A model generated the notes under the pieces. The model was not told the DNA's origin, ran no database searches, and worked only from the letters and a program-made list of their open reading frames with translations. Position numbers and translations under genes: made by a program. DNA of 59,030 nucleotides from an uncultured Candidatus Saccharibacteria bacterium (lineage in GTDB: Bacteria > Patescibacteriota > Saccharimonadia > Saccharimonadales > Saccharimonadaceae): assembly GCA_947303945.1 (NCBI GenBank), contig CAMYZS010000009.1:1-59030 (forward strand), in the 5' to 3' direction. Positions within the stretch are counted from its first letter, which is position 1; each line of letters opens with the position of its first letter. Shown piece by piece: positions 33,108-42,586 of this stretch.

Positions 33108-34712
33108 CTAGCCCAATCTTTCAAGGGATAATATATTCCCTTCTATCGAGGCTTTCCCATGCCACTCATTCTTTGTTAGACTAAACTGCACGCGTATTCT
33201 TTCGTTTTTCTCAATCATCTTCCAATCTTCCGATGCATAAAACGCCATCATCTTAATATCCTTATTAGTATCATCGCGCACAATTAAAGCTAGGTGTTTA
33301 TCTTTTAGAATTCTCTTATCATAAACTAGTCCATCTATCTCAAAAATCGGTTCCGTATTTCCATCCCCAAACGGCTCCAGTAAACAAATCTCCGCATATA
33401 GCTCCTCTGTAATCCCAGACAAGTCGTTCAGCTTCAAATCGCTCTCATTCTTTAAAAACCGTTCTTGATTCTTTAGCTTTAGACTCCGATAATACTTATT
33501 CATTCCTACTCGAAAATCTTCAAGCTTCTCCTTCTCCAATGTAATACCACACGCCCCAGCATGCCCACCGCCACTTAGCAATACTCCACGGCCACAATGC
33601 TGCAAAGCCTCAGCCAGCGAGAACTCTCCAAAACTTCGCCCCGAACCCTTCAAACGACCATCACTTAACTCCGTAATTGCAAATGCTGGCTTCTTATAAA
33701 TCTCCACTAAGCGCCCAGCAATTATTCCCAATATCCCCTCATGCCATTTGCCACAAGCTATAATCACTACATCATTAGCGTCGACCTCTATTTCGTTAAT
33801 TGCATCTTCTTGCGCTTTTCGGCGTTCACTATTAAGCCCATCTAGCTCATTTGCTAACGAAAAGGCCTTCGTCCGACTAGTCGATAGTATTAATTCTAAT
33901 GCTAAGTCTGCACTCTTCATCCGCCCTGCCGCATTAATACGCGGCCCAAGCTGAAAGCCAATCGCATGCGTATTTAACTTCTGTAAATCCACACTAGCCG
34001 CCCGCGCCAACTCTTTAATGCCCGGGCGCCGCGTCTTACTAAGCACTTTCATGCCATAATAAGTCAAAATGCGATTCTCATCTCTTAACTCCATCGAGTC
34101 ACAAATCGTTCCAATCGCAACCAAATCAAGCATCCATTTTTCCTGACCGTCACATTTTCCCCCATTCTTATCCATATTTAATGCTCGCGCCAACATGAAC
34201 GCCACCCCCACCCCCGCCATTCGCTGGCCAAGCTTATCCCCCTGTTTAGGATTAACTACCGCAACGGCCGACTTTGGTATATCTGGAATCTCATGATGAT
34301 CCGTCACTATTGTGTCTACGTTACGTTTTTTAAGCTCAGCAATCACCTCTTCCGAACCAGAACCGCAATCTACCGTTATTACTAACTTTGCGCCACGTTT
34401 CACAATCTTATCTACGGCCGGCATATTTAAACCGTAACCATCTAAAAATCGGTTAGGTAACATTATTTCAACTTTTTCGCACCCGTAGCCTTTCAGCGCG
34501 TCGCGCATCAAAGTGCTAGCCGTCACACCATCGGCATCATAATCGCCATAAATGACAATTTTTTCATTAGAATCGCACGCCGCCTTAATTCGAACCACGG
34601 CCTGCCTAATCCCGCTTAATTTATAGGGGTCAAAAAGCATTTCATAATCTGGATGCAAAAAATCCTTATCCAGCCCACGTTGCCGCAACAGCTGTTTAAA
34701 TAAATCCGTCAT
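33108..34712 (-). CDS. recJ: Single-stranded-DNA-specific exonuclease RecJ
   Basis: A 5'-3' ssDNA exonuclease of 534 aa in recombination and mismatch repair. DHH-family motifs: YGDYDADGVTAS (motif I), VITVDCGSGS, VTDHHEIPD (DHH) and the DHHA1 signature GGGHAGACG (LLSGGGHAGACGITL). The C-terminal OB fold has LEPFGDGNTEPIFEI. The start overlaps the winged-helix gene's stop by ATGA. Confidence 0.97.
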   Translation of the reverse strand: MTDLFKQLLRQRGLDKDFLHPDYEMLFDPYKLSGIRQAVVRIKAACDSNEKIVIYGDYDADGVTASTLMRDALKGYGCEKVEIMLPNRFLDGYGLNMPAVDKIVKRGAKLVITVDCGSGSEEVIAELKKRNVDTIVTDHHEIPDIPKSAVAVVNPKQGDKLGQRMAGVGVAFMLARALNMDKNGGKCDGQEKWMLDLVAIGTICDSMELRDENRILTYYGMKVLSKTRRPGIKELARAASVDLQKLNTHAIGFQLGPRINAAGRMKSADLALELILSTSRTKAFSLANELDGLNSERRKAQEDAINEIEVDANDVVIIACGKWHEGILGIIAGRLVEIYKKPAFAITELSDGRLKGSGRSFGEFSLAEALQHCGRGVLLSGGGHAGACGITLEKEKLEDFRVGMNKYYRSLKLKNQERFLKNESDLKLNDLSGITEELYAEICLLEPFGDGNTEPIFEIDGLVYDKRILKDKHLALIVRDDTNKDIKMMAFYASEDWKMIEKNERIRVQFSLTKNEWHGKASIEGNILSLERLG

Positions 34713-35011
34713 CCAATAATTTTACTCGGTGCTTTCTTAGCGTCTATCTGCTGTTGATCTTTAATTACAATACTCTGAAGTTCTTTTAGAATCGGAAATT
34801 GCTTATTTGTCTGATAAATACTGGTATTCCCCTTCTTAGACGTAATCAAAAAGCCACCCTTCGTTAAGCGACGCAATTCGCGCTGAATATTACCTGGGTC
34901 CTCTTTGATTAACTTCGATAAGCCGCGAACATGTGTTTTAAAATCTGGATACTTAGCAAAAACTACAATAATTTTACGTCTTACTCGACTCGTAACGAAA
35001 ACGTCTAACAC
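34709..35011 (-). CDS. Winged-helix DNA-binding protein (ArsR-like), 100 aa
   Basis: A small helix-turn-helix protein. The helices (RRKIIVVFAKY, HVRGLSKLIKEDPGNIQREL) and wing (KGGFLITSKKGNTSIYQTN) follow the ArsR/MarR-like winged-helix pattern. Starts at GTG 35011 with AAGGAGG 5 nt upstream; it has no ATG near. It is co-translated with recJ. No metal-binding cysteines are present, so the ligand, if any, is unknown. Confidence 0.8.
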   Translation of the reverse strand: MLDVFVTSRVRRKIIVVFAKYPDFKTHVRGLSKLIKEDPGNIQRELRRLTKGGFLITSKKGNTSIYQTNKQFPILKELQSIVIKDQQQIDAKKAPSKIIG

Positions 35012-35085
35012 TTAACCTCCTTACTAAGAACATTCTACTGATTTCTTGTAAAAATCACAACATCACGAAACGCATTTTTGCATCA

Positions 35086-35094
35086 TGCTAAAAT
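35086..35094 (+). promoter_or_regulatory. Extended -10 promoter of priA, leaderless
   Basis: TGC TAAAAT, 6 nt (TACTTT) before the priA ATG; no Shine-Dalgarno. Confidence 0.75.
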
Positions 35095-35100
35095 TACTTT

Positions 35101-37038
35101 ATGCATTACTACCTAGTTGCGCCAGCTAAAACTTTCCATTCGACAGATAATACCCTAACTTACGCCTCAAACGAATCACTCAAAATTGGTCAAATTGTCG
35201 AAATTCCACTTGGAAAAAATACCACATTTGGCATAATTTCCGCCAAAACTATCCAACCAAGCTTCAAAACTAAAGAAATCATTCGCACCCTCTACCCAGA
35301 GCCATTACCGAAACACCTTATTAAAGCCATTTTCTGGCTCAGCGACTATTATCGATGCCCTCTTTCAACCGTCATCCAAGCTGCCCTACCGCGTGGCGTT
35401 GCTAAAAAACGACGCCAACAAAAGCTCGCCGATACATCAAATGTCGAAACTACATCCAACAACCCCCTCAATCCCGCCCAGCAACATGCCATCGCCGAAA
35501 TCATTTCTAATCCAGCCAATACCGTCCTCTTGCATGGCGTCACCGGTAGTGGTAAAACCAATATTTATATCGAACTCACCAAGCAAGTTCTCTCTCAAAA
35601 TCAATCTGTCATTTTATTAGTACCAGAAATCGCTCTCACCTCCCAACTCGTGCGCAATTTTCAAGCCCATTTCAGTAACATAACTCTCCTCCATTCCGCC
35701 CAAACCGAGGCTACTCGACATCGGCTCTGGCAAAAAACTCTTCAATCCGAGCAACCACAAATTATTATCGGCCCACGCTCAGCCCTGTTTGCCCCTGTGC
35801 GCAAACTTGGTCTCATCATTATTGATGAAGCCCACGAGCCCGCATATCACCAAGATCAGAATCCTAAATATTCCTCCCAACGCCTCGCCGCTGTCATGGC
35901 GAAAACCATCTTAGGCTCCGCCACTCCACTCGTTTCAGATTACTATATCTGCAAACAGCACAAAGCTATCGTCGAGTTATCTGAACTCGCCATAAAAAAT
36001 GAAAAGTCCGCCAAAATCTCTATCATCGACCTCAAGAATCGATCAGATTTTACCCGCAGTCGATTTCTCAGCAATCAACTCATCGAATCCATCCAAGAAT
36101 CACTCAATCGTCACGCCCAATCCATGATTTTCCATAATCGCCGCGGTACTGCGCCACTGACTATTTGTAATCAATGCGGTTGGCAAGCGCTTTGCGGAAA
36201 CTGTCTTCTTCCACTCGTTCTTCATGCCGATAAGTATCAAATGCGCTGCCACACTTGCGGCTATACCTACCCCGTCCCAACCACTTGTCCAGAATGCCAC
36301 AATGCCAGCATTCACCATAAAGGCTTTGGTACTAAAATGCTCGAGGAGGAACTGCGACGACTCTTTCCGCAAGCTCGCATTGCTCGCTTTGATGCCGATA
36401 CTGAAGATAGCCAACAACTCACTCAAGTCTACGACCAAGTCCATACTGGCGACTTCGATATTATCATTGGCACTCAAATGATCGCTAAAGGCTTCGACTT
36501 TCCAAAATTAAGCACACTTGGCATCGCCCAAGCCGACGCTGGTTTGAGCCTGCCAGACTACTCTTCCGAAGAACGAACATTTCAATTAATCACCCAAGTC
36601 ATTGGACGCGCAAAGCGCGGACACCAAAATAGTCACATTTTTATCCAAAGCTTTCAGCCAAATCACCCCATAATTACCTTTGCCGCTAACTCCGACTATA
36701 CGGAATTTTATAAATATTTGCTTCAACGTCGCAAACGAAGCAACCTACCGCCATATAGCTTTTTGCTCAAACTTTCGCTCTCGTACAAAACCGAAAAAGC
36801 CACGGTCTTGAACGCAAAAAAGTTGAACAATAAAATTGCTCAACTTAACCAAAAACTCCAACTCACACAAGTTTCAATTTCTCCGCCTATGCCCGCCTTC
36901 CATGAACACACTACTTCTGGCTACACTTGGCAAATCATCATTAAAGCCAAATCGCGAAAAGATTTATTAACTCTTTTCGACGCACTCGACAAAAATCCAT
37001 ATCTGCATTACGACTTCGACCCAATTTCTCTACTTTAA
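35101..37038 (+). CDS. priA: Primosomal replication restart helicase PriA
   Basis: A 645-aa SF2 helicase that reloads the replisome at stalled forks. Walker A is HGVTGSGKTNIY; Walker B is LIIIDEAHEPAY. GPRSALFAP is motif Ib-like. The paired zinc-binding module has eight cysteines (CNQCGWQALCGNC and MRCHTCGYTYPVPTTCPEC, quoted in part). GTQMIAKGFDFP and QVIGRAKRG are late helicase motifs. An N-terminal fork-binding domain is present. Confidence 0.97.
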   Translation: MHYYLVAPAKTFHSTDNTLTYASNESLKIGQIVEIPLGKNTTFGIISAKTIQPSFKTKEIIRTLYPEPLPKHLIKAIFWLSDYYRCPLSTVIQAALPRGVAKKRRQQKLADTSNVETTSNNPLNPAQQHAIAEIISNPANTVLLHGVTGSGKTNIYIELTKQVLSQNQSVILLVPEIALTSQLVRNFQAHFSNITLLHSAQTEATRHRLWQKTLQSEQPQIIIGPRSALFAPVRKLGLIIIDEAHEPAYHQDQNPKYSSQRLAAVMAKTILGSATPLVSDYYICKQHKAIVELSELAIKNEKSAKISIIDLKNRSDFTRSRFLSNQLIESIQESLNRHAQSMIFHNRRGTAPLTICNQCGWQALCGNCLLPLVLHADKYQMRCHTCGYTYPVPTTCPECHNASIHHKGFGTKMLEEELRRLFPQARIARFDADTEDSQQLTQVYDQVHTGDFDIIIGTQMIAKGFDFPKLSTLGIAQADAGLSLPDYSSEERTFQLITQVIGRAKRGHQNSHIFIQSFQPNHPIITFAANSDYTEFYKYLLQRRKRSNLPPYSFLLKLSLSYKTEKATVLNAKKLNNKIAQLNQKLQLTQVSISPPMPAFHEHTTSGYTWQIIIKAKSRKDLLTLFDALDKNPYLHYDFDPISLL

Positions 37039-37065
37039 AAAAGAGCCCGAACCACGTCCGGACCC
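37035..37065 (-). terminator. Terminator of the paralogue pair
   Basis: Minus-strand GGGTCCGGA / TTCGGGCTC (with G-U pairs) followed by six T. It overlaps the 3-prime end of convergent priA. Confidence 0.75.
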
Positions 37066-37091
37066 TTTTAGGCTCCATTTAAGAAATCTAA

Positions 37092-37829
37092 TCAGGATGC
37101 AGCATTATACTGTCCTGGATAAAGATTTCTTCTAAGATCATCTAAGACCTCCTGATCCTCTCTGTCTAAGTCGGGGTCCCCTAAATCGATCTTCTGAAAA
37201 TAGTTCAACAAGTCGATATCATTCGGATACATATCCGACACTATCAGACTCGACTTGTTTATGAGTCTACCAGTCACATAACAAGCGCCTTTTAGCGCTA
37301 CTGTCATATCGAATGCCGCACCTAAATCGCTAATACAGACAATGCCTAGCTGCACCGCCAACCAATCAGCTCCCCCACTATCCAGCATTTCTACGACTAC
37401 TGCTCCGCCTCGCGGAGAAACCCCGCACTCTTCCGGCCCGCAACCATACCTTGCGAGAAATTCATTTCTCACTTTCTCGCACTGGGCATCATCTAACGCC
37501 ACTTGATGCGAACAATCGCTGCCTAGGCAGTCGCAGACCCACAGTCGCATCATATTGATGAGCCCCGGAAGACACAGTGGTCTATTATCCTTCAAGAAAA
37601 CTATATTGTTTTCCGAAGTCGTAAACTCCATTATGTACCCCGGTTGCTCATCGGTTAGCATTAACTCCTTAAGGAGATTGCCGTAATACAGCTCCTCCTC
37701 TTCGTTCATATTACGCCTTGCTACGACACCGAACTCCAACCTTACTCTAGCTGGAATCGTTCCTTTTTCGCCACACAAGTCGTGTAAGATATAATCTCTC
37801 AGAGAGATTAACAGTTCCTTTGCGTCCAT
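37092..37829 (-). CDS. Hypothetical protein, paralogue B of tandem pair (245 aa)
   Basis: Function not recognised. It is clearly related to the next gene at 37867: shared HQVALDDAQCEKVRNEF / YQVALDNAQWKEIETEF, RYGC, VSPRGGAVVVEM / LSPRGGARVVEM, a strand with GIVCIS / GAICIG, ATCY / ACYV and a YPN motif near the end. It is soluble with scattered cysteines (CDCLGSDCS). AAGGTGGG precedes the ATG. Only 37 bp separate it from its paralogue's stop, so the pair shares one promoter and ends at one terminator. An accessory gene pair, possibly a duplicated immunity, effector or regulator gene; nothing in sequence decides. Confidence 0.8.
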   Translation of the reverse strand: MDAKELLISLRDYILHDLCGEKGTIPARVRLEFGVVARRNMNEEEELYYGNLLKELMLTDEQPGYIMEFTTSENNIVFLKDNRPLCLPGLINMMRLWVCDCLGSDCSHQVALDDAQCEKVRNEFLARYGCGPEECGVSPRGGAVVVEMLDSGGADWLAVQLGIVCISDLGAAFDMTVALKGACYVTGRLINKSSLIVSDMYPNDIDLLNYFQKIDLGDPDLDREDQEVLDDLRRNLYPGQYNAAS

Positions 37830-37866
37830 TTGTTCCCACCTTTCGAAAAAATCTGAACCTATGCTT

Positions 37867-38532
37867 TTAGTAGTGGAAATCTGTCCCAGTTCTATTGGGA
37901 TAGCACTTCATAACATGAAAACTCTCTGGGAGACTTTCTACCGCGTAGCACGTCGCCCACTCGACAGTTTTCATGTCTTCGTACGCGCCAAGCGTACCTA
38001 TACAAATCGCGCCGATTTCTACCGTTATACCTGGCGCGCCATCTACGGCCATCTCGACAACCCTTGCGCCCCCTCGCGGAGAGAGACCGCGATCTTTTAG
38101 GCTGCAGCCGTAACGGCTGGAAAACTCAGTTTCAATTTCTTTCCACTGAGCATTGTCTAACGCAACCTGATAGGTATAGGCATCATCGTCTCCTTCTTTG
38201 AGACGATCAGAAACCCATCGCATCATCATGTCCATTACGGGCCCCACATAGCAGCAATCGTCACCCTGATATACAGTAGCGCCTTTATTCAAGGTACCGA
38301 ATTCATACACTTTGCGAGGGTACCCTCTTTTGCTGCTGATACCAAGACAGGACAAGATGTTAATGTACGCCTTCATGTCGGCCACATTCATTCTACTCTC
38401 GTCTTGCCGCACCTCCAGCCACAAACGCACCCTCTCGACGGGCGCCACTGCCAACGATGCAATGGTGTCATCTAAATAAAGATTGCCAGTTATTTCCGAC
38501 TTGATTTCGGCAAATAATTCCGCTATTTTCAT
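37867..38532 (-). CDS. Hypothetical protein, paralogue A of tandem pair (221 aa)
   Basis: The start is set at ATG 38532 because AAAGGGGG lies upstream; the frame extends to 38577 without support. N-terminal third MKIAELFAEIKSE differs from the paralogue at 37092, while the C-terminal two thirds align (MMRWVSDRL / MMRLWVCDCL, the QVALD-AQ segment, SPRGGA-VVEM). No signal peptide, membrane helix or known motif is seen. The gene is led by a strong TTGACT/TAAAAT promoter and sits between priA and def, both core genes on the opposite strand, which suggests insertion of an accessory cassette. Confidence 0.8.
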   Translation of the reverse strand: MKIAELFAEIKSEITGNLYLDDTIASLAVAPVERVRLWLEVRQDESRMNVADMKAYINILSCLGISSKRGYPRKVYEFGTLNKGATVYQGDDCCYVGPVMDMMMRWVSDRLKEGDDDAYTYQVALDNAQWKEIETEFSSRYGCSLKDRGLSPRGGARVVEMAVDGAPGITVEIGAICIGTLGAYEDMKTVEWATCYAVESLPESFHVMKCYPNRTGTDFHY

Positions 38533-38592
38533 CAAAATCCCCCTTTCGACAAAACAAAAAATTAAAGATCCTTCCATTTAGAAACACTAACT

Positions 38593-38621
38593 ATTTTAAC
38601 ACTATACTAGTAGTTAGTCAA
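38593..38621 (-). promoter_or_regulatory. Promoter of the paralogue pair
   Basis: Minus-strand TTGACT (38616-38621), 17-bp spacer, TGT TAAAAT (-10 at 38593-38598). Leader about 55 nt with a strong purine-rich ribosome site. Confidence 0.85.
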
Positions 38622-38651
38622 GTGGTTATACTCGCCTAGCTAAGGATAATG

Positions 38652-38660
38652 TGTTAAAAT
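38652..38660 (+). promoter_or_regulatory. Extended -10 promoter of def, leaderless
   Basis: TGT TAAAAT, 7 nt before the def ATG, without Shine-Dalgarno. Confidence 0.75.
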
Positions 38661-38667
38661 TCTCTCA

Positions 38668-39255
38668 ATGAAAAGAATAACAGTCATCACAACGCCAGAT
38701 CCACGCCTTCGCAAAAAATCCACTAAAGCAAGGGTGCACGATTCAGAAACCGAACAAATCATCAAAGCAATGGTTCAATCTTGCATTGATTGGGAAAACG
38801 AGCATGAGTTTGAGCTTTCCGCCGCCATGGCCGCCCCACAACTCGGCTACAATAAACGCATTATTGTTGTCCGCGAAGATATGAGCAATAAAGACAATAC
38901 GACTTTCGTTCCTCTATTAAACCCAGAAATTATCAAAACCGAAGGTAAAATCCTCTACGATTATGAAGGCTGTCTTTCCGTTCCTACTATTTACGGAAAA
39001 GTTCCACGTCCAGCCAAAGTTCGCATCAAAGCACAGCTCGAAGATGGCACTGAGGTTCGCCTCAAAGCCACCGATTTTCTTGCCCGCACTCTTATGCATG
39101 AAATTGACCATCTCAATGGTATTCTTTTTATTGATCATATTAAAAATCAAAAAGATGCCTTCTATAAACTCAACGACAAAGGCAATCTCGAACCACTCGA
39201 TTACGACACCCACATAAAGGACAACAAGGAACTCTATCCAGATGACCAAGACTAA
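38668..39255 (+). CDS. def: Peptide deformylase
   Basis: Removes the formyl group from nascent proteins. Motif 1 AAMAAPQLGY, motif 2 YEGCLSVP (metal Cys) and motif 3 LMHEIDHLNGILF (HEIDH) are complete. At 195 aa it is normal, with a polar C-terminal extension. fmt starts inside its last codons (14-bp overlap), so def and fmt form the usual coupled operon. Confidence 0.98.
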   Translation: MKRITVITTPDPRLRKKSTKARVHDSETEQIIKAMVQSCIDWENEHEFELSAAMAAPQLGYNKRIIVVREDMSNKDNTTFVPLLNPEIIKTEGKILYDYEGCLSVPTIYGKVPRPAKVRIKAQLEDGTEVRLKATDFLARTLMHEIDHLNGILFIDHIKNQKDAFYKLNDKGNLEPLDYDTHIKDNKELYPDDQD

Positions 39256-40126
39256 AATCCTCTATTTTGGCAATGAACAGCTCGCCCAGGGCATTAAAGC
39301 CAAAACGCCGATTTTTGATTCCCTATTAGCAGACGAGCGCTATGAAATATGCGCCCTAATCTTACCAAAAGCACATATTCGTAAGCCCTTCCCGATCACT
39401 ATTAAAGCTCAGGAAGCAAATATTGAAATTCGCCAAGTCCAAACAGGCGCCGAGCTCCTTCCGATCATTAACGAGTATCAACCAGAGGTCGGCATCTTAG
39501 CCGCCTTTGGTAAACTCGTACCAGAATCCGCCATAAACGCTATTCCGAGCGGCATTCTAAACATTCACCCTTCTCTGCTACCAAAATACCGCGGCACCAC
39601 CCCGATTGAAACCGCTCTACTTAATGGCGACACCACAACTGGTGTTTCTATTATGCGCCTCGCCAAAAAAATGGACGCTGGCAATATTCTCGCACAAGAA
39701 ACGGTCAATATCACTAACAGCACCACCAAACAATCCCTCTACGAGGAGTTATCCAAACTTGGCGCAAAACTACTTTTAGACGTTCTACCTGGAGTCCTAG
39801 CCAAAAATGCCCCTGAGACCACACAGAACGACGCAGAAGCCACTTTTACACAAAAACTAAGCAAAGACCTTGCACTTCTGAAACCGGCCGAGAAGGCCGC
39901 TCAGACGCTCTACAATGAGGTTCGCGCATATGCTAATTTTCCAAAGTCTAAAACAACTTTGCTTAATATTCCGTGTATTATTACGTCCGCCCACGTTGCC
40001 GACCATGCCTCCACTTCACTCGATTTACTCTGTTCTGACGGCAAGTATCTCATAATTGACCGCCTTCTTCCTGAGAACTCCAAAGAAATGGATGCCAAAA
40101 GCTTCCTTAATGGCCACAAACAATAG
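39242..40126 (+). CDS. fmt: Methionyl-tRNA formyltransferase
   Basis: Formylates initiator Met-tRNA using 10-formyl-THF. The 294-aa protein has the catalytic core: NIHPSLLPKYRGTTPIE (Asn-His and SLLPKYRG) and the Asp in RLAKKMDAGNILAQE. FGNEQLAQ lies in the N-terminal Rossmann fold, and the C-terminal OB domain is shorter than in E. coli. Co-translated with def. Confidence 0.97.
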   Translation: MTKTKILYFGNEQLAQGIKAKTPIFDSLLADERYEICALILPKAHIRKPFPITIKAQEANIEIRQVQTGAELLPIINEYQPEVGILAAFGKLVPESAINAIPSGILNIHPSLLPKYRGTTPIETALLNGDTTTGVSIMRLAKKMDAGNILAQETVNITNSTTKQSLYEELSKLGAKLLLDVLPGVLAKNAPETTQNDAEATFTQKLSKDLALLKPAEKAAQTLYNEVRAYANFPKSKTTLLNIPCIITSAHVADHASTSLDLLCSDGKYLIIDRLLPENSKEMDAKSFLNGHKQ

Positions 40127-40201
40127 CTTACTACACATCATAATCAAGAAAACATCCTCGACAAATGTGTGGAATGTTTCTCATCCTTAAAGTAGCCCCC
40201 C

Positions 40202-40228
40202 AAAAAAGGAGGAACGTGTCCTCCTTTT
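40202..40228. terminator. Bidirectional terminator between fmt and the DUF5663 gene
   Basis: AAAAGGAGGA / TCCTCCTTTT, perfect 10-bp stem, T-run on the plus strand and A-run in front for the minus strand. Confidence 0.9.
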
Positions 40229-40243
40229 GAGCAACGTAACTTT

Positions 40244-40663
40244 CTATTCGGCCGCCAAAATCGCATCTTTTTGTTCGCTGATTTCCTTTCGAAGAGCGGC
40301 TATATTGTCTTTTATAATCTGTTGATATTGCGGACAATTCTTATCCAACCACTTCGCAGTTATATAGTCCGACATTAGGCCAGGATCATCATCTTGCGCA
40401 CCAGTGTTCGCCTTTAATACTTGATAAACTTCATCGTTGCGATAATCGCCCAAACTCGCCAAAATTGCATTCATTGTATCTGCGTCATTATCAATAATAC
40501 GTTCGAATTCCTCTATCTGTCCTTCATTCAAGCTTTCGCTCATTGCCTCGCCAATGTGAATTTCTAGCTGATCTTGAGCATACTCCAAAAACGCTTCCTT
40601 CTGTGCTTCTGGCAAACCCGCCAAACCAACACTTTCTAGAAATCTATCATCAAACTTAAACAC
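40244..40663 (-). CDS. DUF5663-type hypothetical protein, 139 aa
   Basis: Matches from memory the CPR-enriched DUF5663 pattern: FKFDDRFLESVGLAGLPEAQKEAFLEY, then a helix with LEIHIGEAMSESLNEGQIEEFE (quoted in parts), then a C-terminal helical region NCPQYQQIIKDNIAALRKEI. The function is unknown. It is helical, acidic and soluble. It starts at GTG 40663 with AGGAG upstream and TGT TACAAT at 40688-40696. It lies directly downstream of infB on the same strand but with its own promoter. Confidence 0.85.
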   Translation of the reverse strand: MFKFDDRFLESVGLAGLPEAQKEAFLEYAQDQLEIHIGEAMSESLNEGQIEEFERIIDNDADTMNAILASLGDYRNDEVYQVLKANTGAQDDDPGLMSDYITAKWLDKNCPQYQQIIKDNIAALRKEISEQKDAILAAE

Positions 40664-40687
40664 TACGTTACTCTCCTATTTACCACC

Positions 40688-40696
40688 ATTGTAACA
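40688..40696 (-). promoter_or_regulatory. Extended -10 promoter of the DUF5663 gene
   Basis: Minus-strand TGT TACAAT about 25 nt before the GTG start; the leader includes AGGAG. Confidence 0.65.
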
Positions 40697-40713
40697 TAAA
40701 ACGCTAATGATTA

Positions 40714-42486
40714 TTACAAAATTTTCTTCTTCTTGTATTCGCGCACAAAGAATTTCAAGGTATCGCCAATTTCTAACTGAATTTTCTTAGTCGTCTTCAA
40801 GGATAAGCCGCCAATTTCGCCTTCTGCTAAAGAAGGAACGTTTATTTTCCCCTCTTGTGTGCTTACAACCTCAAATTCGCCCAAATCAACTTTTTTGCGA
40901 TAAGCATGGCCAAACATGCCTGGCGCCACGCGTCCTTTTTTAACCTGGCCACCCGTAATAATCTCTGTTTTTTCGGTACGAAATACGCCCTTCACCTCAA
41001 GCTCGCCCGTCTCTGTTTCTACCACTTCCGCATCTAACATCTCTTCCATATCATGCTTCGCGTCATCAAGTAATTCATAAATTACTCGGAATACACGCAC
41101 TGGCACGCCGTTTCGCTCCGCCATTTTAGCAATTGCGTTCGGCACCGTTACGTTAAAACCATAAATCACCGTATTGCCGCCCGAAGCCATGTAGACATCG
41201 TTTTCGGAGATTGCACCCACGCCCGTCGAAACGATATTTAAGGTAATCTCACCCTGAGTGTCAATTAAGCGTAGCGAATCCACCACAGAAGTTACCGAAC
41301 CAGCCACATCGCCTTTTACAATTACATTAAATGTCTTAGTGTTATCTGCCACATTCATCATACGCAACATATCCGTTGCAGTAACGTTCGTATTGGCGCT
41401 ATCATTTGCTTCAGCCTGCGCATTCAGCAATGCCATCTTGCGAGCAGTTTTCTCGTCTGGAACCTCCTCAAACTTATCGCCAAAATTTGGCAACTCCTTA
41501 AAACCGGTTATTACTACTGGAGTAGAAGGCGTAGCTTTTCCCTTCGGTTTACCTTTCCAGTTTACCATCGTGCGCACTTTAGCATAAGTCTTGCCTGCCA
41601 CGATAAATTCACCAGTTTTAAGCTCACCGCCAGTTACTAATAGGTTTACTACCGACCCCTTACCGACTTCCATATGGCTTTCGATCACAAGACCTTCCGC
41701 CGGAATATTAATATCCGCCTTCAATTCATCAATATCCGCCGTCAGTAAAATCATATCGAGTAATTTTTCGACGTTCTCACCTGTCTTTGCCGAAATTGGC
41801 ACCATAATCGTATCGCCGCCCCATTCTTCTGGGTTAAGATTAAAATCGGTCGCTAATTGCGCCTTGGTGCGGTCAATATTCGCACCTTCCTTATCTATCT
41901 TATTAATTGCAACGATAATCTTAGCATTTGCCGCTTCCGCAAATTTAATTGCTTCTGCCGTCTGCGGCTTCACGCCATCATCCGCCGCCACCACAATCAC
42001 TACGATATCTGTAAGCATTGCGCCGTGCTGACGAATTGCTGCAAAAGCCTCATGTCCTGGCGTATCCAAGAAGGTAATCTTACGCTCCTTATATTCCATC
42101 TGATAAGCCGAAATATGCTGCGTAATACCGCCCGCCTCATCTTCGACTGTCTTCTTTTCTAACAACGTATCTAGTAAAGTAGTCTTACCATGATCAACGT
42201 GCCCCATCACTGCTACTACTGGCGGACGCACTTTAGCATCCTTAGATAACTCGCGCTTAATACCTGGAATCTTAGCGGAATTCTCTTTCTTCTCGAAACG
42301 CACATTCGTAAAACCGAGCTCCTCAGTCATAATCTGAGCAGTTTCTGCATCGAGTCGCTGATTAATCGTTGCCATAATGCCATTCTTGAATAGCTCACCA
42401 ATCAGATGCGTAACAGATACGCCTAAGGCATTCGCCAGCTCGTCTACCGTAATCGAGCCAGAAATCTGTATTACTTTTTCTTCCAC
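40714..42486 (-). CDS. infB: Translation initiation factor IF-2
   Basis: A GTPase delivering fMet-tRNA to the 30S subunit. G1 is GHVDHGKTTLL, G3 DTPGHEAF, G4 NKIDKEG. Domain II, III and the C2 fMet-binding domain follow. At 590 aa the disordered N-terminal region seen in E. coli is almost absent: only one IF2_N domain (about 1-55) precedes the G domain, as is common in reduced genomes. Starts at GTG 42486 with AAGGAG upstream. Confidence 0.98.
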   Translation of the reverse strand: MEEKVIQISGSITVDELANALGVSVTHLIGELFKNGIMATINQRLDAETAQIMTEELGFTNVRFEKKENSAKIPGIKRELSKDAKVRPPVVAVMGHVDHGKTTLLDTLLEKKTVEDEAGGITQHISAYQMEYKERKITFLDTPGHEAFAAIRQHGAMLTDIVVIVVAADDGVKPQTAEAIKFAEAANAKIIVAINKIDKEGANIDRTKAQLATDFNLNPEEWGGDTIMVPISAKTGENVEKLLDMILLTADIDELKADINIPAEGLVIESHMEVGKGSVVNLLVTGGELKTGEFIVAGKTYAKVRTMVNWKGKPKGKATPSTPVVITGFKELPNFGDKFEEVPDEKTARKMALLNAQAEANDSANTNVTATDMLRMMNVADNTKTFNVIVKGDVAGSVTSVVDSLRLIDTQGEITLNIVSTGVGAISENDVYMASGGNTVIYGFNVTVPNAIAKMAERNGVPVRVFRVIYELLDDAKHDMEEMLDAEVVETETGELEVKGVFRTEKTEIITGGQVKKGRVAPGMFGHAYRKKVDLGEFEVVSTQEGKINVPSLAEGEIGGLSLKTTKKIQLEIGDTLKFFVREYKKKKIL

Positions 42487-42586
42487 TTTCTAGCTCCTTT
42501 CGTTTAAAGTAATAATAAAAAATCCACCCCTAACATTTACCCATTTTACCATATTTGGAGTAAAATATCAAAACCCCGCATACAGG

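Noticed and set aside
40131-40337. Minus-strand 68-aa frame at the fmt/DUF5663 border
   Set aside because: Crosses the terminator and overlaps the better-supported DUF5663 gene.
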